A stretch of 64,000 nt of DNA from Sphagnum compactum (GCA_965153455.1 OZ234493.1:24852213-24916212); one strand, 5' to 3'. Counted from the stretch's first letter, positions 12,961-25,605 are shown. Numbers and translations: made by a program. Notes: generated by a model from the letters alone, not told the origin.

Positions 12961-13762
12961 TAGGGCTTTTTCCAATTAGCAAAAGTCTAGGACATAGCCT
13001 AGGACATGCTTTTTGGGGCCTTCATGGGCTTTGTTAACATATGGAGGTGGCTCATGCCTCTTGGGCATGGGCTTAGGTTTCTTGGCCTGGGGATGGGCCA
13101 ATTTTGGTTTTTTTTGGTGAGGTCCTAGCTAGTTTCTTGGATATAGGGTCAAGGTGGTTCCGCCTCTTGGGCATGGGCTTGTGCTTCTAGTCTAGACTAG
13201 ACTGGGGATGGGCTTGTCTAGGTCTTTTTGGTGAGGTCCCAAGCTTCTTGGACATGGGCTAGCTTGGCCTAGGCTTCTTAGTCATATGGTTGAACAAGGT
13301 CAATGTTTTTCATTAGGATGAAAAATCCCTAATACGGATGAAGCCATATGGATTGTATACCTACTAAATGACACAAATACAATATACAAAGTTGTCAATG
13401 ACCCAAGGCTAGATTTGCATACACATTTAGACCTAGGGTCAAATATGCATATAATTTTAGACCTAGGGTTCATTGGGGTGGTTCAAAAACCTCTAAGTTT
13501 AAGTTCTCCTAAAATTATCCCTAACTCTACACCTAGGATACTTTACATGGGATACTTAACTCTAATTGGATGAAAGTGGATGGGCAAGGGGTTAGCACAA
13601 GCCTAGCTTCTTTTGCTATTCCATACTTTACCCTTTATAAAGCCCTAGCCTCGAGCGTTACCCCGTAGCATATGCACACACAAACACCTTCTACTCTTCT
13701 TGAGAAAGGAGTAGGCAAACAGACAAGCACACATGCAAGGCCCACAATGCATGCATGCTTAC
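12961..13762. other. Intergenic sequence, tail of the CCTAGG array
   Basis: It holds decayed array copies with GGGCTTGGGC and CTTGGGCATGGGCTTG phrases to about 13,300. Ordinary intergenic DNA follows, including a TATAAA-like string at about 13636 with no coding sequence downstream. Confidence 0.5.
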
Positions 13763-14158
13763 CGGAGATCAACGGCCACACTAAACCAGCACCCACAAGT
13801 GCACCATGAAGGATGGATGATAAGTGATCAAGAAACAATTTTCTGTCGGGTTCCAGTTGCCTAGCTAACCATGGTGGTTAGCTCAATTGCTTTCTTTTTT
13901 ACTAGCTACCTACTAACAACCCACATGTGAGTTGTTAGTAGGTAGTAAAATCAGCCCTTACCTAAGTATAAACCATCTACTTACCTAGTAGTTACCTATT
14001 TTCCTACCTATCTACCTATATATGAGACTTATTTCTTACAGAATTGGTTACCAAGGTGAAATCAAATATTAACTCAGTTGAGGTTCATCCACAACTGAGT
14101 AAGAACGGGCATCCAGTGGATGGTGCGCTGATGGGTGCTGGTTCACTATGGACGGATA

Positions 14159-14160
<2 letters not shown>
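13763..14160. mobile_element. Foldback (MITE-like) element, about 400 bp
   Basis: Arms of about 45-50 bp are imperfect inverted repeats. The best-matched part is 13786-13807 against 14120-14141, starting CCAGCACCCA on the left arm. Matching continues outward to CGGAGATC (13763-13770) against CGGATATC (14153-14160). Two further hairpins lie inside: 13897-13950, centred on CACATGTG, and 14072-14100 with arms ACTCAGTTG/CAACTGAGT. No target duplication could be fixed because an AT microsatellite abuts the right end. The ends are approximate. Confidence 0.65.
13897..13950. repeat. Near-palindrome of 54 bp
   Basis: The left arm contains CTACCTACTAACAAC and the right arm contains GTTGTTAGTAGGTAG, around the palindromic centre CACATGTG. 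One short insertion on the left (CTAGCTACC against CTACC) breaks perfect symmetry. It sits inside the 13.76-14.16 kb foldback element. Confidence 0.8.

Positions 14161-14189
<29 letters not shown>
14161..14189. repeat. TA microsatellite
   Basis: An uninterrupted run of TA of about 29 bases, directly beside the right end of the foldback element. Confidence 0.9.
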
Positions 14190-14191
<2 letters not shown>

Positions 14192-14333
14192 TCTTTTTTT
14201 TAATTACTGGTGAAATTTTCATTGAAAAGAAAAAGTACAAAAGAAAATTTGAGAGAAAAATTATGTAATTTTTAGGGGTTCCAATTGCCAAAAGTTGGAG
14301 AAAAAAAAGGGAGTAAAAATCACCAGATTTCTA

Positions 14334-15305
14334 TACTTTACCCTAGGGTCAGTTTTGTCATTAAATAATTTTTAAAATAGTGAAACAAATTCTCTTGAAA
14401 ATATGAAGCTAAGGTGTTGGAAAACATCGTGATTAATTATTATTTAGGCTACAATCTGAATAATTTCACTCCTCATGTATAGCAATATCATAATAGATCA
14501 TGAAATAATAATAACTTCAAATTGATAAAAAACGAATTAATTTTTTCATTTTTTTAAATTTTTATTTTTGACCATGTGAAAACTTACACTAAGCTACAGT
14601 ATTTGGTTTTCAGTAAGTAGCAAAAATATAAATGGATGATTAAAAATTTTGTATTACATATTCTGACTTATAGCCAGATTTGGCTAAATCTTCTTATGGA
14701 TGACAGCAACTTTGGCTACATCACAAAATTCATTAGAAAAAAGCACTGCCATGAACTATGGTTTGTAAATGATATATGTTCACATGATCAGTACTTGTAC
14801 AAACACATACACCATTACAACTCCTAACATTGGAATTAAATAAAGTGTGAAGTCCCCATAAAATAATAATAATGTAAGAGGGGTATTTTCAGTCCTTTTC
14901 TAATAATAAAGTTCTTCACTTCAACTTAAGATACTAGCAAGTTGCCACAGCACTGCCAAACTGCAGGTGATGAGCAGGACCTAAAGTACAAAGGACTGTA
15001 TAAGTAGAGTGCTTTTCCTTCAATTTTGTGATGTAGCTGAAGTGGTGATCATCCATAAGACGATTTAGCCAGATTTGGTTACAGACTAGATACGAAAGTA
15101 GAAAAAAATTCAGAATCCTTTTATATTCTTGGCTACCTAATGGAACTTATCATAAAAATTTGACGATTTGGAAAACACTTTTTTTTTTTTTTGGAAATCT
15201 GGCGAATTAGGGCCAAATTTTCCATGGAAAATCCTTTGTATAGGTTGAAATCATATTTCTCAATTGAAAATTGGTGAAACTTTGCCCCCAAAAAAACACA
15301 TTGCT
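14334..15305. repeat. Member of a dispersed repeat family with an internal inverted repeat
   Basis: Parts of this stretch recur in the window. 14334-14560 aligns by eye with 29930-30125 (shared CTAGGGT, CATTAAATAAT, AATATGAA, GTGTTG order). 15022-15240 aligns with 18776-18990. 15181-15305 aligns with about 37677-37805 (shared TTTCCATG, AAAATCCTTTGTAT, GGTTGAA, then an A-run with CACT/CACA). Within it, 14671-14730 and 15022-15081 are imperfect inverted repeats of about 60 bp (GCCAGATTTGG, CATCACAAAATT). Weaker matching extends outward to about 14550 and 15200. No coding capacity is visible. A non-autonomous element or LTR relic is likely; the class is unknown. Confidence 0.6.
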
Positions 15306-15312
15306 GAATAGC

Positions 15313-15582
15313 AGCAATGGGTCCTCATAAAAGTACTATCTGCTTCTTCTTCTTCTTTCTTGTGTGCCCCAAGATGGATGATGCTCAGACACATTTTAGA
15401 GTCCTGTTATGCACACTTTGGACATGTAAGACACGGAGAGGCATATTAGCCTCTTAGTGTCTATCGCATGCACAAAGTGTGTTATACTAAGACATAACAT
15501 TTGTGAATGGGCAGCAGTCAGGGAAAAAAGAAGCAGACAATACTTTTGTACAGTTTGCAATAAGGACGCATTGCATTTATGC
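15313..15582. mobile_element. Foldback MITE-like element, about 220-270 bp
   Basis: The sequence folds back almost end to end. AAAAGTACTATCTGCTTC (from 15329) pairs with GAAGCAGACAATACTTTT (ending 15547). Inside, GCACACTTTG pairs with CAAAGTGTG and GACACGGAGAGGC with GCCTCTTAGTGTC, leaving only about 6 loop bases near 15447. An outer match GCAATGGGTCCTCA (15314-15327) to about 15570-15583 suggests the true ends lie there, with an 11-base insertion on the right arm. It lies directly after the dispersed repeat. A short hairpin-type MITE is most likely; a young MIR-like locus is an alternative. Confidence 0.7.
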
Positions 15583-16100
15583 GTTAGCGTCCTCCCCTAA
15601 TGTATTAGGGCTCACTAATGTTATATCTTTGAAGGGATTATGGAGGATGACGAAATCACAAATCTGACTGATTGTTAAATGATTCAAACTCAGCAGAAAA
15701 CTTTGCAACAACAACAAACCTTAAATAAAATGAGTTTTGAAAGACTTTTAGGATTTCCTGTGCCAGAGTGCTGGTGAAGTTTCTGACAACATTTAATGCA
15801 CAAGGTTCGAGAGTAATTATACTAGTCCTACAGGTAGGAGCAGTGAAAGTATATGTAGCATAGCAGCAGTGTGGGTGCTCCGGAAAAAAAGGAAAGACTG
15901 GATGAAATTCAGTTTACCATGAAAATTGGTGGAAGAACTAGTTTGGGTCCCAGTTATGTCGTTTTGTAAAATTTTCATTCCCAGTTACACGTTTGATGCC
16001 CTATTATGTCGAAACTGAAATCGCGGAACTTTACGGAGAACTCTATTATTGTCTAACTTTATCAGGCTGGATTTTTTTCATAGTAACCAGCTTTGTTTTT
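15583..16100. other. Intergenic sequence, less AT-rich, unassigned
   Basis: Slightly higher GC than its surroundings. No long open frame or known motif is found in any frame. Possibly unrecognised mobile-element sequence. Confidence 0.4.
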
Positions 16101-16109
16101 GCTCTTCGA

Positions 16110-16256
16110 TGGCTGTAAATTTTTTGTTTTTTCGAGTTGTATTGCTCCTGGGTGGTCTTGAAGTTTTTGCTCTTTGAGTTTTTTTTCCCCTTTGGTGGTC
16201 TTGAAGTTTTCGCTCTTTGAGATTTTTGGCTCTTAGGTGGTCTGAATTTTTTGCTC
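16110..16256. repeat. Short tandem repeat of about 43 bp
   Basis: The phrase GGTGGTCTTGAAGTTTT followed by GCTCTTTGAG occurs twice in close register (about 16152 and 16195). Diverged copies flank them on both sides (TTCGAGTTGTATTGCTCC; GGCTCTTAGGTGGTCTGAA). The minus strand gives a lysine-rich open frame of 70 codons across the array. I read that frame as a product of the repeat rather than a gene. Confidence 0.6.
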
Positions 16257-16259
16257 ACA

Positions 16260-18775
16260 AATTGTTTGTCAAATTTCCCTCATCAAATGTTATAAAACAC
16301 TTCCACCACAAATTGCTCTTCACACAACACATGCACATTGGGAGATGTTTTGAGCTTCAACAAGGATGATTTTTAGAGTGTGCAAATTCATTCATTCACA
16401 ACAATTATGATTCTTACATGCGACAAGGCCTTTTTGCTGCATGACTATTGACAAGCGATTCACTTGAATAACATTTTTCATACATGGTTTCAACAATAGG
16501 TTTTGCAAATTAGTGATAGAATGCGTATGTATGGTATCCGATGGAGATGCTCTAACAATATTATTACACTCCTAGGTGGGATGCACCCAAACCCATAGCA
16601 TTAACGCAAGAACTAAATAAAGGTAATGATCTAAATGCAACTCAGGAACACAAGCTTGAGTATGCCTACTAATGGTGCCTAACATGAAGAATTCTTCAAT
16701 TTTTTTAATAATATTTCTAGGAATAAGATATTGTGGACCCAAGTCAATGTGTAGTCCTTGCCTAAAAGCATGGACAAATGAATTTTAAACACAAGATCTC
16801 TATCATGTATGAATTTGCATACTTCCTTTCAAAGAATTCATCCTAAAAAATCCACATGTTTAGATAAATACCTTATGCATTTTTAAATATGCAATTTGAA
16901 GCATATTTAAAATGTTTATCATGTTTCCAGTACATTCAATTTTTTTGGAAAAAATTCCTTTATTGGGCATTTGTTTCTTAGTAGCATTGAACCAAGTGTG
17001 CCCTATTTAACCTCTTGGGGTATGGCTTCTTGTTGGTTGTACTTTTACACAAATTTAACATACTTTAATAGCACATTATTCTAGTACATTATTTTCATTG
17101 GCAACAAATAAAGTAGAGCATTTTTCTTTCCATGAATTTTAATGTCAATCCATTTCACTTTATTAATATCGTCTTCTAAAATCATTGATTTTGAAAATAA
17201 TTTAAAAAAGTTTTTGCATAATTTGATATGATAATTTATTTAACATAATACATGTTTCACAAATGAATTTCATCCACGAATGTTCACGTTTCATCTCAAT
17301 CAATTTGTGGGTTACAATTGACAACTATAATGTAAAGTTTTAATGCAATTAGAATTAGAAGTTCATGATTTGTGCTTATTTTTTCAAACTTTTCATAGCT
17401 TAAGATTTAATTGCATTGCATTTTAGTTTCAACTCTTATACAATGGAATTGAGTGTTATATTTAAAACTAAAATTCATAGTTCATAAATGTTTTCTTATG
17501 TTTGAGGTCTCATATCTTGAGATTTATTTTTTAGTAGTTTTGGGATCTACCACAGTAAAATGGGATTAAACCTTTTAACTAAATAGGTCACATTCTTACT
17601 TGCATAAAATATTCCTCTCCAATATATTGTATACAAATAAGAAATCAGTTCAAATTTGTCATTCCCGGAAATCCCAAACTATGAGTGGTAAATGATTTTA
17701 TGTATAAGTAAACCATCAAATTTTATCATAAAAATATTTTTTCATTGTATGTATGCGCATTTGATATTTGATAACTATTCTCCAAATAAATTCTAAAAAA
17801 AACGGAAGTTCATACCATTCATGCCCACCTATATTTTTTCTTCCCAATAAATATGAAATACATGTATTTTAATTGATTTCCATTGTCTAATTACACAAGA
17901 AGGAGTCATGGGCTTTACAACTACCCAAATTCACTTGGTTTTCAATGAAATTGAATAAAAATGAACAAGTTGATTAAGACATTTTTAATGAAATTTTTTT
18001 GGTCATTTGAGATAGTCACATGTTGCACTAAGTAATTTCTAATTCTAAAATTTTGAAATGGATATTATAAGGTCCCAAGTTAATATGACATTGATTAAAA
18101 TTTCATGTCATCATACACCAAATTTTCCTTTTTTTTTGGATTAATCATGGATTGTATTCTTTTCATGGCATGCCATGGCGAAAATAAATGCCTTGAATTT
18201 TTAATTTTTATATTGTTATTATTTCAGGTTTCATCAACAAAAATTTTTGGCACCATTTACTAGCACCATATGTACATGTTTGTATACTACATTTGCACAT
18301 GATACATCAATGTATAATACACATTATATACATTGATGTACCCAACCATTAGATCATTTCAACACTTTGAATATAAAAGAAAAAAAAAATATTTTATTTT
18401 GTTTACCATGAAATTATTTAAGAAATTCAAACCTTAACATATGTTTTATTTTTCAAAAATTATTCAATTGCTACAAATGAGAATGTGATTTTGAAACTTA
18501 TTTAAAAATGTATTAAAAATAATTTTATACAATGACTAATCAATTTCAAGGATTATTTAAAATATTAAGATAAAATGTGATGGATAAATCAAAAAATCAA
18601 AAACTATTTTTTAAAAATTGACCTATAATCTTTGTAAATGTGATTCAATTCAATGTGAATTCAAGTATGCCTTAATTAAATATTTAAAATTTTTATCATA
18701 TATATATGTCCTCTTTTGGGGAATTGCAATTTTTAATTTAAAATATGATTATTATTATTTTAAATCACTTTTGTA
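16260..18775. other. AT-rich intergenic sequence, no gene seen
   Basis: No coding frame, RNA gene or clear repeat recognised on either strand. Confidence 0.5.
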
Positions 18776-18990
18776 ATGTTGCTCAAATGGCAATGATCCA
18801 CAAAAAGATTTAACCACATTTGGCTATAAACAATTTATGGAGCCAAAAACTTGTTTAAGCCTTTAAATATTTATGGATACCTACTATAAACTATTGTAAA
18901 AAATTGAAGATATATATTTTTTTTAATTGTAAAATTTCAATTTTTTAAAAAAAATCTTCTGTTGATGTCATCGGCCCCTTAAATTGGAAA
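18776..18990. repeat. Partial copy of the 15.0-15.2 kb repeat
   Basis: It matches 15022-15240 in order: ATGATCCA/ATCATCCA, GATTTAACCACATTTGGCTA against GATTTAGCCAGATTTGGTTA, TGGATACCTA against TGGCTACCTA, then a T-rich run and a GGCC...AAATT...GGCC segment. It is diverged and has no visible ends. Confidence 0.55.
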
Positions 18991-21900
18991 AAATTGGCCA
19001 CAAGAAGAATTATCAATTAAGTAATCATGTTACCATTTAATTTTCAAGACCATATTTTTTTAACAACATTAATCATACACAAACACAAATGATTAATTCC
19101 ACAACTTTAAAGAAAATATTGCAATAGATTTTTAATATCATTTTTTCCTAATGATGCAAGACCAATATATTTGACTTTCATTTCCATTGTAAAAGTAAAA
19201 ACAACTTAATTTGGTGAAATTTTGGAAATAAATAGTTGGATCAACCTAGGGTTATTATTGTTAATTTCTTTTGGAATTGTTTTTTCACAACTTGGTGATT
19301 CTTTTGAAATTTTTTTTGAAAACATGGCACAAATTCAAGGAAAAATGAAAATAATAATAATTTTGCCGAAATTTTGAGCTCAAAAATTTGAAAGAAAAAA
19401 AGGATACTCTTAATGTCAAATATTTTCTAAATAATTACAATAGCTCCAACCTTAAACCCATAAACATTTCCAACATCAAACTTATTTGAAAAAAAATTAA
19501 CAATTTTTGGGATTATTATAAACCTTATCCAAAAAATGTAATGAATGTTACAACTATAAACAATATTGACCATTAACTAGTGCAACAAGCCATTTGCAAG
19601 CTTAAGAAGGCCAAATGTGATTAAAATGTAATCAACTCGAAAAGTAATCACAATGTGTGAAAGTGGAAAAGGACAATTTTTTTCTTGTGTTAAAACATTG
19701 ATTGTAATTTGTAACTTAGTTCACCTTTGTATTCATTTTATTCTTTCATGTTTTCATCTTGTAATGATGCATAAATGTCATTTAGGTAAACAATTTGTGT
19801 ACTGAAAATCATTTTTCATGTTATTGGTTAAAATTAGGTTTATTTGAATTTATCATGACATAACTTGTCATAATTTTCACATGCCTTTGTTACTTCAATT
19901 TTTACATTTTCATGTTTTTTTTCATTGTTGAACATTCCAATGGCAATGAATTCCAAATTTTATTTAAGGTGAATACAAAACAATGCGCAAATGGGAAATG
20001 ATTAAACTCAAGTCATATTTCCCATGCAATTTTTCCATTTTGTGAATTTTTTTTTCATTGTTTTTGTATAGTATTTAGTTCATGTTGTCCATAATGTTAA
20101 TTTAAAATTGAAACTTAGCACAACATGTCAATTATTGAGTGTTTCGTGAAACTGAAGATTTTTTCTTGCTTTTGGGTTTAGTTTGACCACCAATTTTGGA
20201 TACAAGCACAATTTGGTACAAATCCTATAAAGTAATTCTAGTTCTCAAGCTACCATTATTGTGTCATATCTAGAAATGACACCAAATGTCACACAAATAT
20301 ATAAATATGAACCACAAATTTTGAAAATAATGACAATTTGTTGTGGAACCAGCAGACAAATTCCTAGTTTTCAAGTTGTGAAAATTCTACCTTATCTATG
20401 AATGATACCTTTGTGTGAATAAAATAAATATTTCACATGCTTCAAGTGTGACCTTTTTTATGTTTTATTCCCTAGTTGGTGTCTTTTCCATGTTTTACCT
20501 TTATTGATAAGGCCCTCCCATTTTGTATGGTGGGAGATGATTTTTACAAATATGAACAATTTTAGACAAGGTCAAAATCTTATTTCCTTATTTCATTTTT
20601 GAATCAATTTAAAAACTTTTTGATACACCAATTTGAAGGTTGGGCAATAAGACTTCATGAAAATGGTTGAAATAAAAAAAGATAATAAAAGTTTGCATCA
20701 AATTATTTAGATTATAAACAAATAGTTATTTTTAAAAATTCATATGAGCCCTGCGTATATAGACTTGTTGTTCTTATCATATAATTTGTGTTAAATGGAT
20801 ACAAAGTCAAGGCCAAATTATTCTTTAAAAAATAATGTGAATGCCTAAATATATATATAATTGTGTTACCAACAATTGTAATTGACACATTAATATTTCA
20901 TTTCATTTCATTTTTGTAATAATGTGCATGATGATATACATATGTGAAAGGTTTGATCAAGGATTAAATAAATTTTCCCAACATTTTCAATCATACATTT
21001 TAAAATTTTCATTAGTTAAATGTTCAACACCACATTCTTGAACATTAAGGATGACAAATGAATGTCAAGGCATGTCATGAATTTTCAACTATGTTCAACT
21101 ATTAGACAAAAACATGACTTTCTCACCATTTTTCTTTTGCCTTCTTTCCTTGATCACCTATATTTCAACATAGGATGTGTTTGTTTGTTTACATGTTACC
21201 ATGTTGAAACAACCACAAATGGTAGGGTCCCTTGTTCCATTTTAGGTGTCATTGGAAAGCTTTCAAAAGGTGGTGCATTGTGTATGTTTGTCACCTTGCA
21301 ATTTTTGAACCAACAAAGTAAAAATTATTGAATTTAGAGTGATTTCCATCTTTGGAATTATTTTAAAATTTTCATAAAAATCACATTTGGTTTGATGAGG
21401 TTAAAGCTTCTTTATAAACCATTAATCAATCTTACAACTTGTAACGTTACTTGGGGCATTGTGGAACTCCTATGGAAATTATTTTCTCCACTTCCTTTTG
21501 GTGGGTATTATGTTATTGTTTCACATACCTCATAATTTCAACGTCTTGACATCAAACCATGGACATTTGAAAATCAAAGGGTTTAGATAAATAAATGACT
21601 TTCAGACATAAGAATGAGGATTTGAAGTTGCAACCTTGAACATGCAATTCACTTTATTGTCAAATCAATTCCACAACAACATGGAACAAAACGTAATTAT
21701 GTTTTTCAAAGGTTAAATTCACAAAAGTTCTTCAAATAATTTGTTGACCTTGTAAGATTTTTAGATCCCATGAAATTATTCAAATCAATGTGGTTAGAGT
21801 GAAAACCCATCACATAAAGATGTGAGGAAAATTAAATAAATGGTGAATCCATAAGAAACACAACAAGAATGATTACAATCGTAACTTCAAGAATGATGAT

Positions 21901-23316
21901 GATGATCATTAAGCAAATATAATTTATACGATCTTATAAAAGTGATGATCATGAGCATACATTATGCGCAAGCAACCAATCAATCAAAATATATGAAATC
22001 ATCCACAATATTGACAAGTGGGTCATTACACAACACCTTACTTCATACCTAACAAATGCATGGTTTGAGTGATTATAAAATTAATCAAACTCCAATTGAT
22101 ATGTCATTCACAAAATGTTTGACCATCATCTTCATCATGACTAACTACAATTATTCATCTATCTCAAAAATATGCATCATAAAAAAAGAATACTACTAAA
22201 TACCTTTAGCTCTTTCTAATGACAATGTTTTAAAAATCAAAACCTAAGTTGTTGATGCTTCAAAATTATTACACATATCCACACCTCCCACCATGCTCTT
22301 GCCATTGCAACTTGCTAATAATTATCACAAGCCATTTCATAGCTCAACCAACAAAAGATACTTCACCCATGAAGTTAAAAAAACAAAACCATGTAGTTAG
22401 TTACAAATTAATCAATTGCTACATTCTCAAAGTTATAAATCATATAATAATTAAACTATGAATACATTAGACACCTCCAAAGGTTATTGCATGCCTCTTT
22501 TGGGTATTTGTTGATAAAGTGTTTGTAAAATCTTATAAAAGGACAAATGTTTTTGCACCCTCCCAAGTTCAAAGACCTAGGTGATAACTTAAAGCACACA
22601 TCTATTTTAAAATGAATCAATTTTCACACATTGAATAACTGTTGTTGCTAAGGGATGTGCACACACACATGATTAAATACAACAAATGGGGGACTTTTTC
22701 ATTTAAATCATTGGAAGTGAAACTGTCTTACAAAATTATGCATATGGACTCACTAAATAAAATATCCACAATGAAAAACAATTTTAGCTTCTACCCAAAA
22801 TTCAATTACATGTAGATGAACTATAAATGAACAGATGAATTGTACTTTAATTGACTTTTAAAAGCATTTGAATTGAACAAAACAACAAAGTCCTTTAAAA
22901 CATAATTTTTATGGAATTCTTATTATTTTTTTCATCAACATTGTACCTTGGGATGCATTAGATAGTGACCCTTAGTGATCTTTTGGAAAAGATGATTTTT
23001 TTTCTTTGAAGATGAGGATTTGACAAAATCTTAGGTTTTTGGCACTATAAAAATAAATTACAAAAATACTTTCATGGAATCCTATCATGCCATTTTTGGT
23101 CCACTTTAATTTACATTCACCTTTTTATCCAAATAGGTGTAAAAAAATAGACATGAAAGGAAATTCCTAACCTCATTTAATTATATGTTATTTTTTAGAA
23201 AATAATAACAATAATAAAATAATCTAGATAATATTTGTGAACTAATAATACTAAATGTGTTGGCAATTGTCAACCACACCATGCAACTTGGTTTATAATA
23301 TTGTAGTTGATATAAG
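18991..23316. other. AT-rich intergenic sequence, no gene seen
   Basis: Short open frames such as 21062-21331 and 22249-22461 have no recognisable domain, and their base composition is the same as the surrounding noncoding DNA. Confidence 0.5.
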
Positions 23317-24243
23317 GCAAACCCATCCTTGGGTGGTACCATTACGAAAATCACACCCCAAAATTTTGAGACCTGTCCAACTTTAAGACAACACACTACT
23401 ACAAAATGTGGGTGCACTTCACCAACCCCCGTTTAATGGACCAATGAATTCACTACATCCCCACTAGGTCATGTTCAGTGGGACCAATGAATTCATTCAA
23501 AATATAATGAAACATTTGGCATACATGGACCTATTTTGTTATAATGACATATATTAAAAAAATTCATCTCGAAGTTTATATCAAAAGATTTCCCAAGTCA
23601 CATAAAATTTGAAACTTCAACTGTATTTACAAAAAAAATAATTCTAATTTTCCAAATTATTAGTTAAGGAAAATGTTTCAAGAAAGTAACATTTGGGGTT
23701 CCTTTGTTCATGAACACAAAAGGAACATTAGATTTTTAATTTTTAAAAAATTTGTAGAATGGATTCAAATAATCCTCTTTTTTATTTGTTTAATAGATAG
23801 TGGTTGAAAAAACCATAAATTTTTGAGCAATTTTTGAAGGTTAAGACTAAAAGGTCTTGAAAGGCCATTACATTCATGTATACAATTTTGTAATACTTCT
23901 CACTCTTTTTTTTTAGTAAAAAATTTGGGCCATGCCCTTGTGACTGTATTTAATTTTTAAAAAGTTTTTATAATGGTGTGGTTCTTGACACTCAATCATA
24001 AGGGTTGGGAATTTTAATAACACATGTTAGAAACATTTCAAGAACACAAATTTCCTACTTATGTATTGCATATGTATGTGTCTACAATTTTTCCATGGTG
24101 TATATATACATGGGGAACACAAAGCATGTGTGGTGCAAGTCAATAGTAAAAATCATAATTTTTAAATTAAACTAAATTGGGTTCACCTTTCCTTGAATTT
24201 TGGTGTATTGGTTCACAGTGGTACCACCCAAGGATGGGTTTGC
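23317..24243. repeat. Pair of perfect 25-bp inverted repeats 877 bp apart
   Basis: 23317-23341 (beginning GCAAACCCATCCTTGGG) is the exact reverse complement of 24219-24243. The bases just outside do not form a clear target duplication. Within the interval a phrase around GGACCAATGAATTCA is duplicated (about 23440 and 23482), and a CACTACTACAAAATG string starts at 23394. The pair could mark the ends of a roughly 930-bp non-autonomous element, or be the remains of an inverted duplication. Confidence 0.6.
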
Positions 24244-25487
24244 TATCCATGCTTACAAATTTTGATGGCTAATTAAAATTTTTAATTCTTCATAATTGTG
24301 GTTGCCTTAATTCAAATGTATTGGTAGCATCACTACCTTTTAAATCCTAGTACAAAGAGATGATGTTTTTCCACTTTAAAATATGGTCTATCCAAGTATG
24401 TGTTGTATTACTCTTTATTTGCCCCCATGATTATAAAAGATGATGAAAATTGAAAAATAAATGAATGGCATTGGAAAAGTTAACAATAACAATTTAGTCT
24501 TATTATATGTTTAAAAAATAATGAGACACATGCTAACAATTATGCAAGCTTAAATGTGTTTTACACTCACATGATGAAAAATTCATGTAATTTGCTAATT
24601 GTTCAATATAAGATTTGGCCTTTTAGAGATGAGGATGAATGTAAGCACATGTTACAAGTTGTAATCACAAAGTTCTGCCAAACAACCTTGGTGTGGTGCA
24701 AGGTGAAATTAAGATAGTACTCCTAGTGAAAAAATTGGCTTTGCAAGTAAAATATTAGGTCGACAATTTTCAAATGGTTGAAAAGCCAAAGAATTATAAT
24801 TAGTTAACATATCTTACATTTAAATGGAATATATCAATGGATTATATTAATGGAATATATGAACTACAACATGTTGATTTTTTAAAGAATATGAATGTGA
24901 AAATTATTTATCCATAAATCTTATGCCTTATGCCATATATATGTTCAAATTGTAACTTGGATCTAGTCACAATTTGTTGATGGAGATTGTGATGAAACCT
25001 TTCTTCAATTTTACACATGTGTGCTTTGTAATACAAGACAACTTGAAGTTGAAGTTCATGTCATTTTACACAATATTGTTTGAATTTAGATTTGAGGATT
25101 CATTCAAATATATAACTTTTAAAAAATTGAAATAATTGTTTAACACCAAGTGCCATGATAATATCAACAAATTTATAGTTGTAGCTACCAAAAATCACAA
25201 TTGGATGATTGTCCAAAATTGGTTTTTGGAGTAAAATAGACCAAAAACAAAGGTACCATATCAACATCTAATTTTAAAATGAAACACCTTTTGACATAAA
25301 TAGAAAAAAGTATATTCAAAATTTCTTTTGTGTTTTCTCTTTGAGAAATAGACTAGTCATTATGGTGTTCAAACTTACTTTTATAGTAGAAAACTCAATG
25401 AAATAAATATACAAACTTCTAGGATACAAAAAACATCATTTTTTTAACAAAAAAATGTTCTATTTTAGTAGAACATATTCAATGCAC
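24244..25487. other. AT-rich intergenic sequence, no gene seen
   Basis: No gene, RNA gene or distinct repeat recognised. Confidence 0.5.
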
Positions 25488-25490
25488 ACT

Positions 25491-25602
25491 CACCACACGA
25501 AAAATAGTGTTTTTCAACTTGTCTTATGCAACTAAAAAATAGTTGCATATGACACTTTTAGTTGAATAAGACAACTTGTAAAAGATTTTTTTTTTATTAG
25601 TG
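25491..25602. mobile_element. 112-bp CACTA-type MITE
   Basis: The left end reads CACCACACGAAAAATAG. The right end, reverse-complemented, begins CACTAATAAAAAAAAAATC. The element is flanked on both sides by ACT (25488-25490 and 25603-25605), a 3-bp duplication. Inside, CAACTTGTCTTATGCAACTA on the left faces a reverse-complement match on the right (TAGTTGAATAAGACAACTTG). A further ATGCAACTA/TAGTTGCAT pair sits at the centre, so nearly the whole element folds. It shares the GCAACTA motif with the 1910-4450 element, which suggests the same transposase family. The terminal match is loose, so the class call rests on the CAC ends and the duplication together. Confidence 0.7.
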
Positions 25603-25605
25603 ACT

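Noticed and set aside
13860-13885. GGTTAGCTCAATTGC, like a tRNA or SINE A box
   Set aside because: No B box (GGTTCGANNCC) at the right distance, no acceptor-stem pairing, and it lies inside a foldback element.
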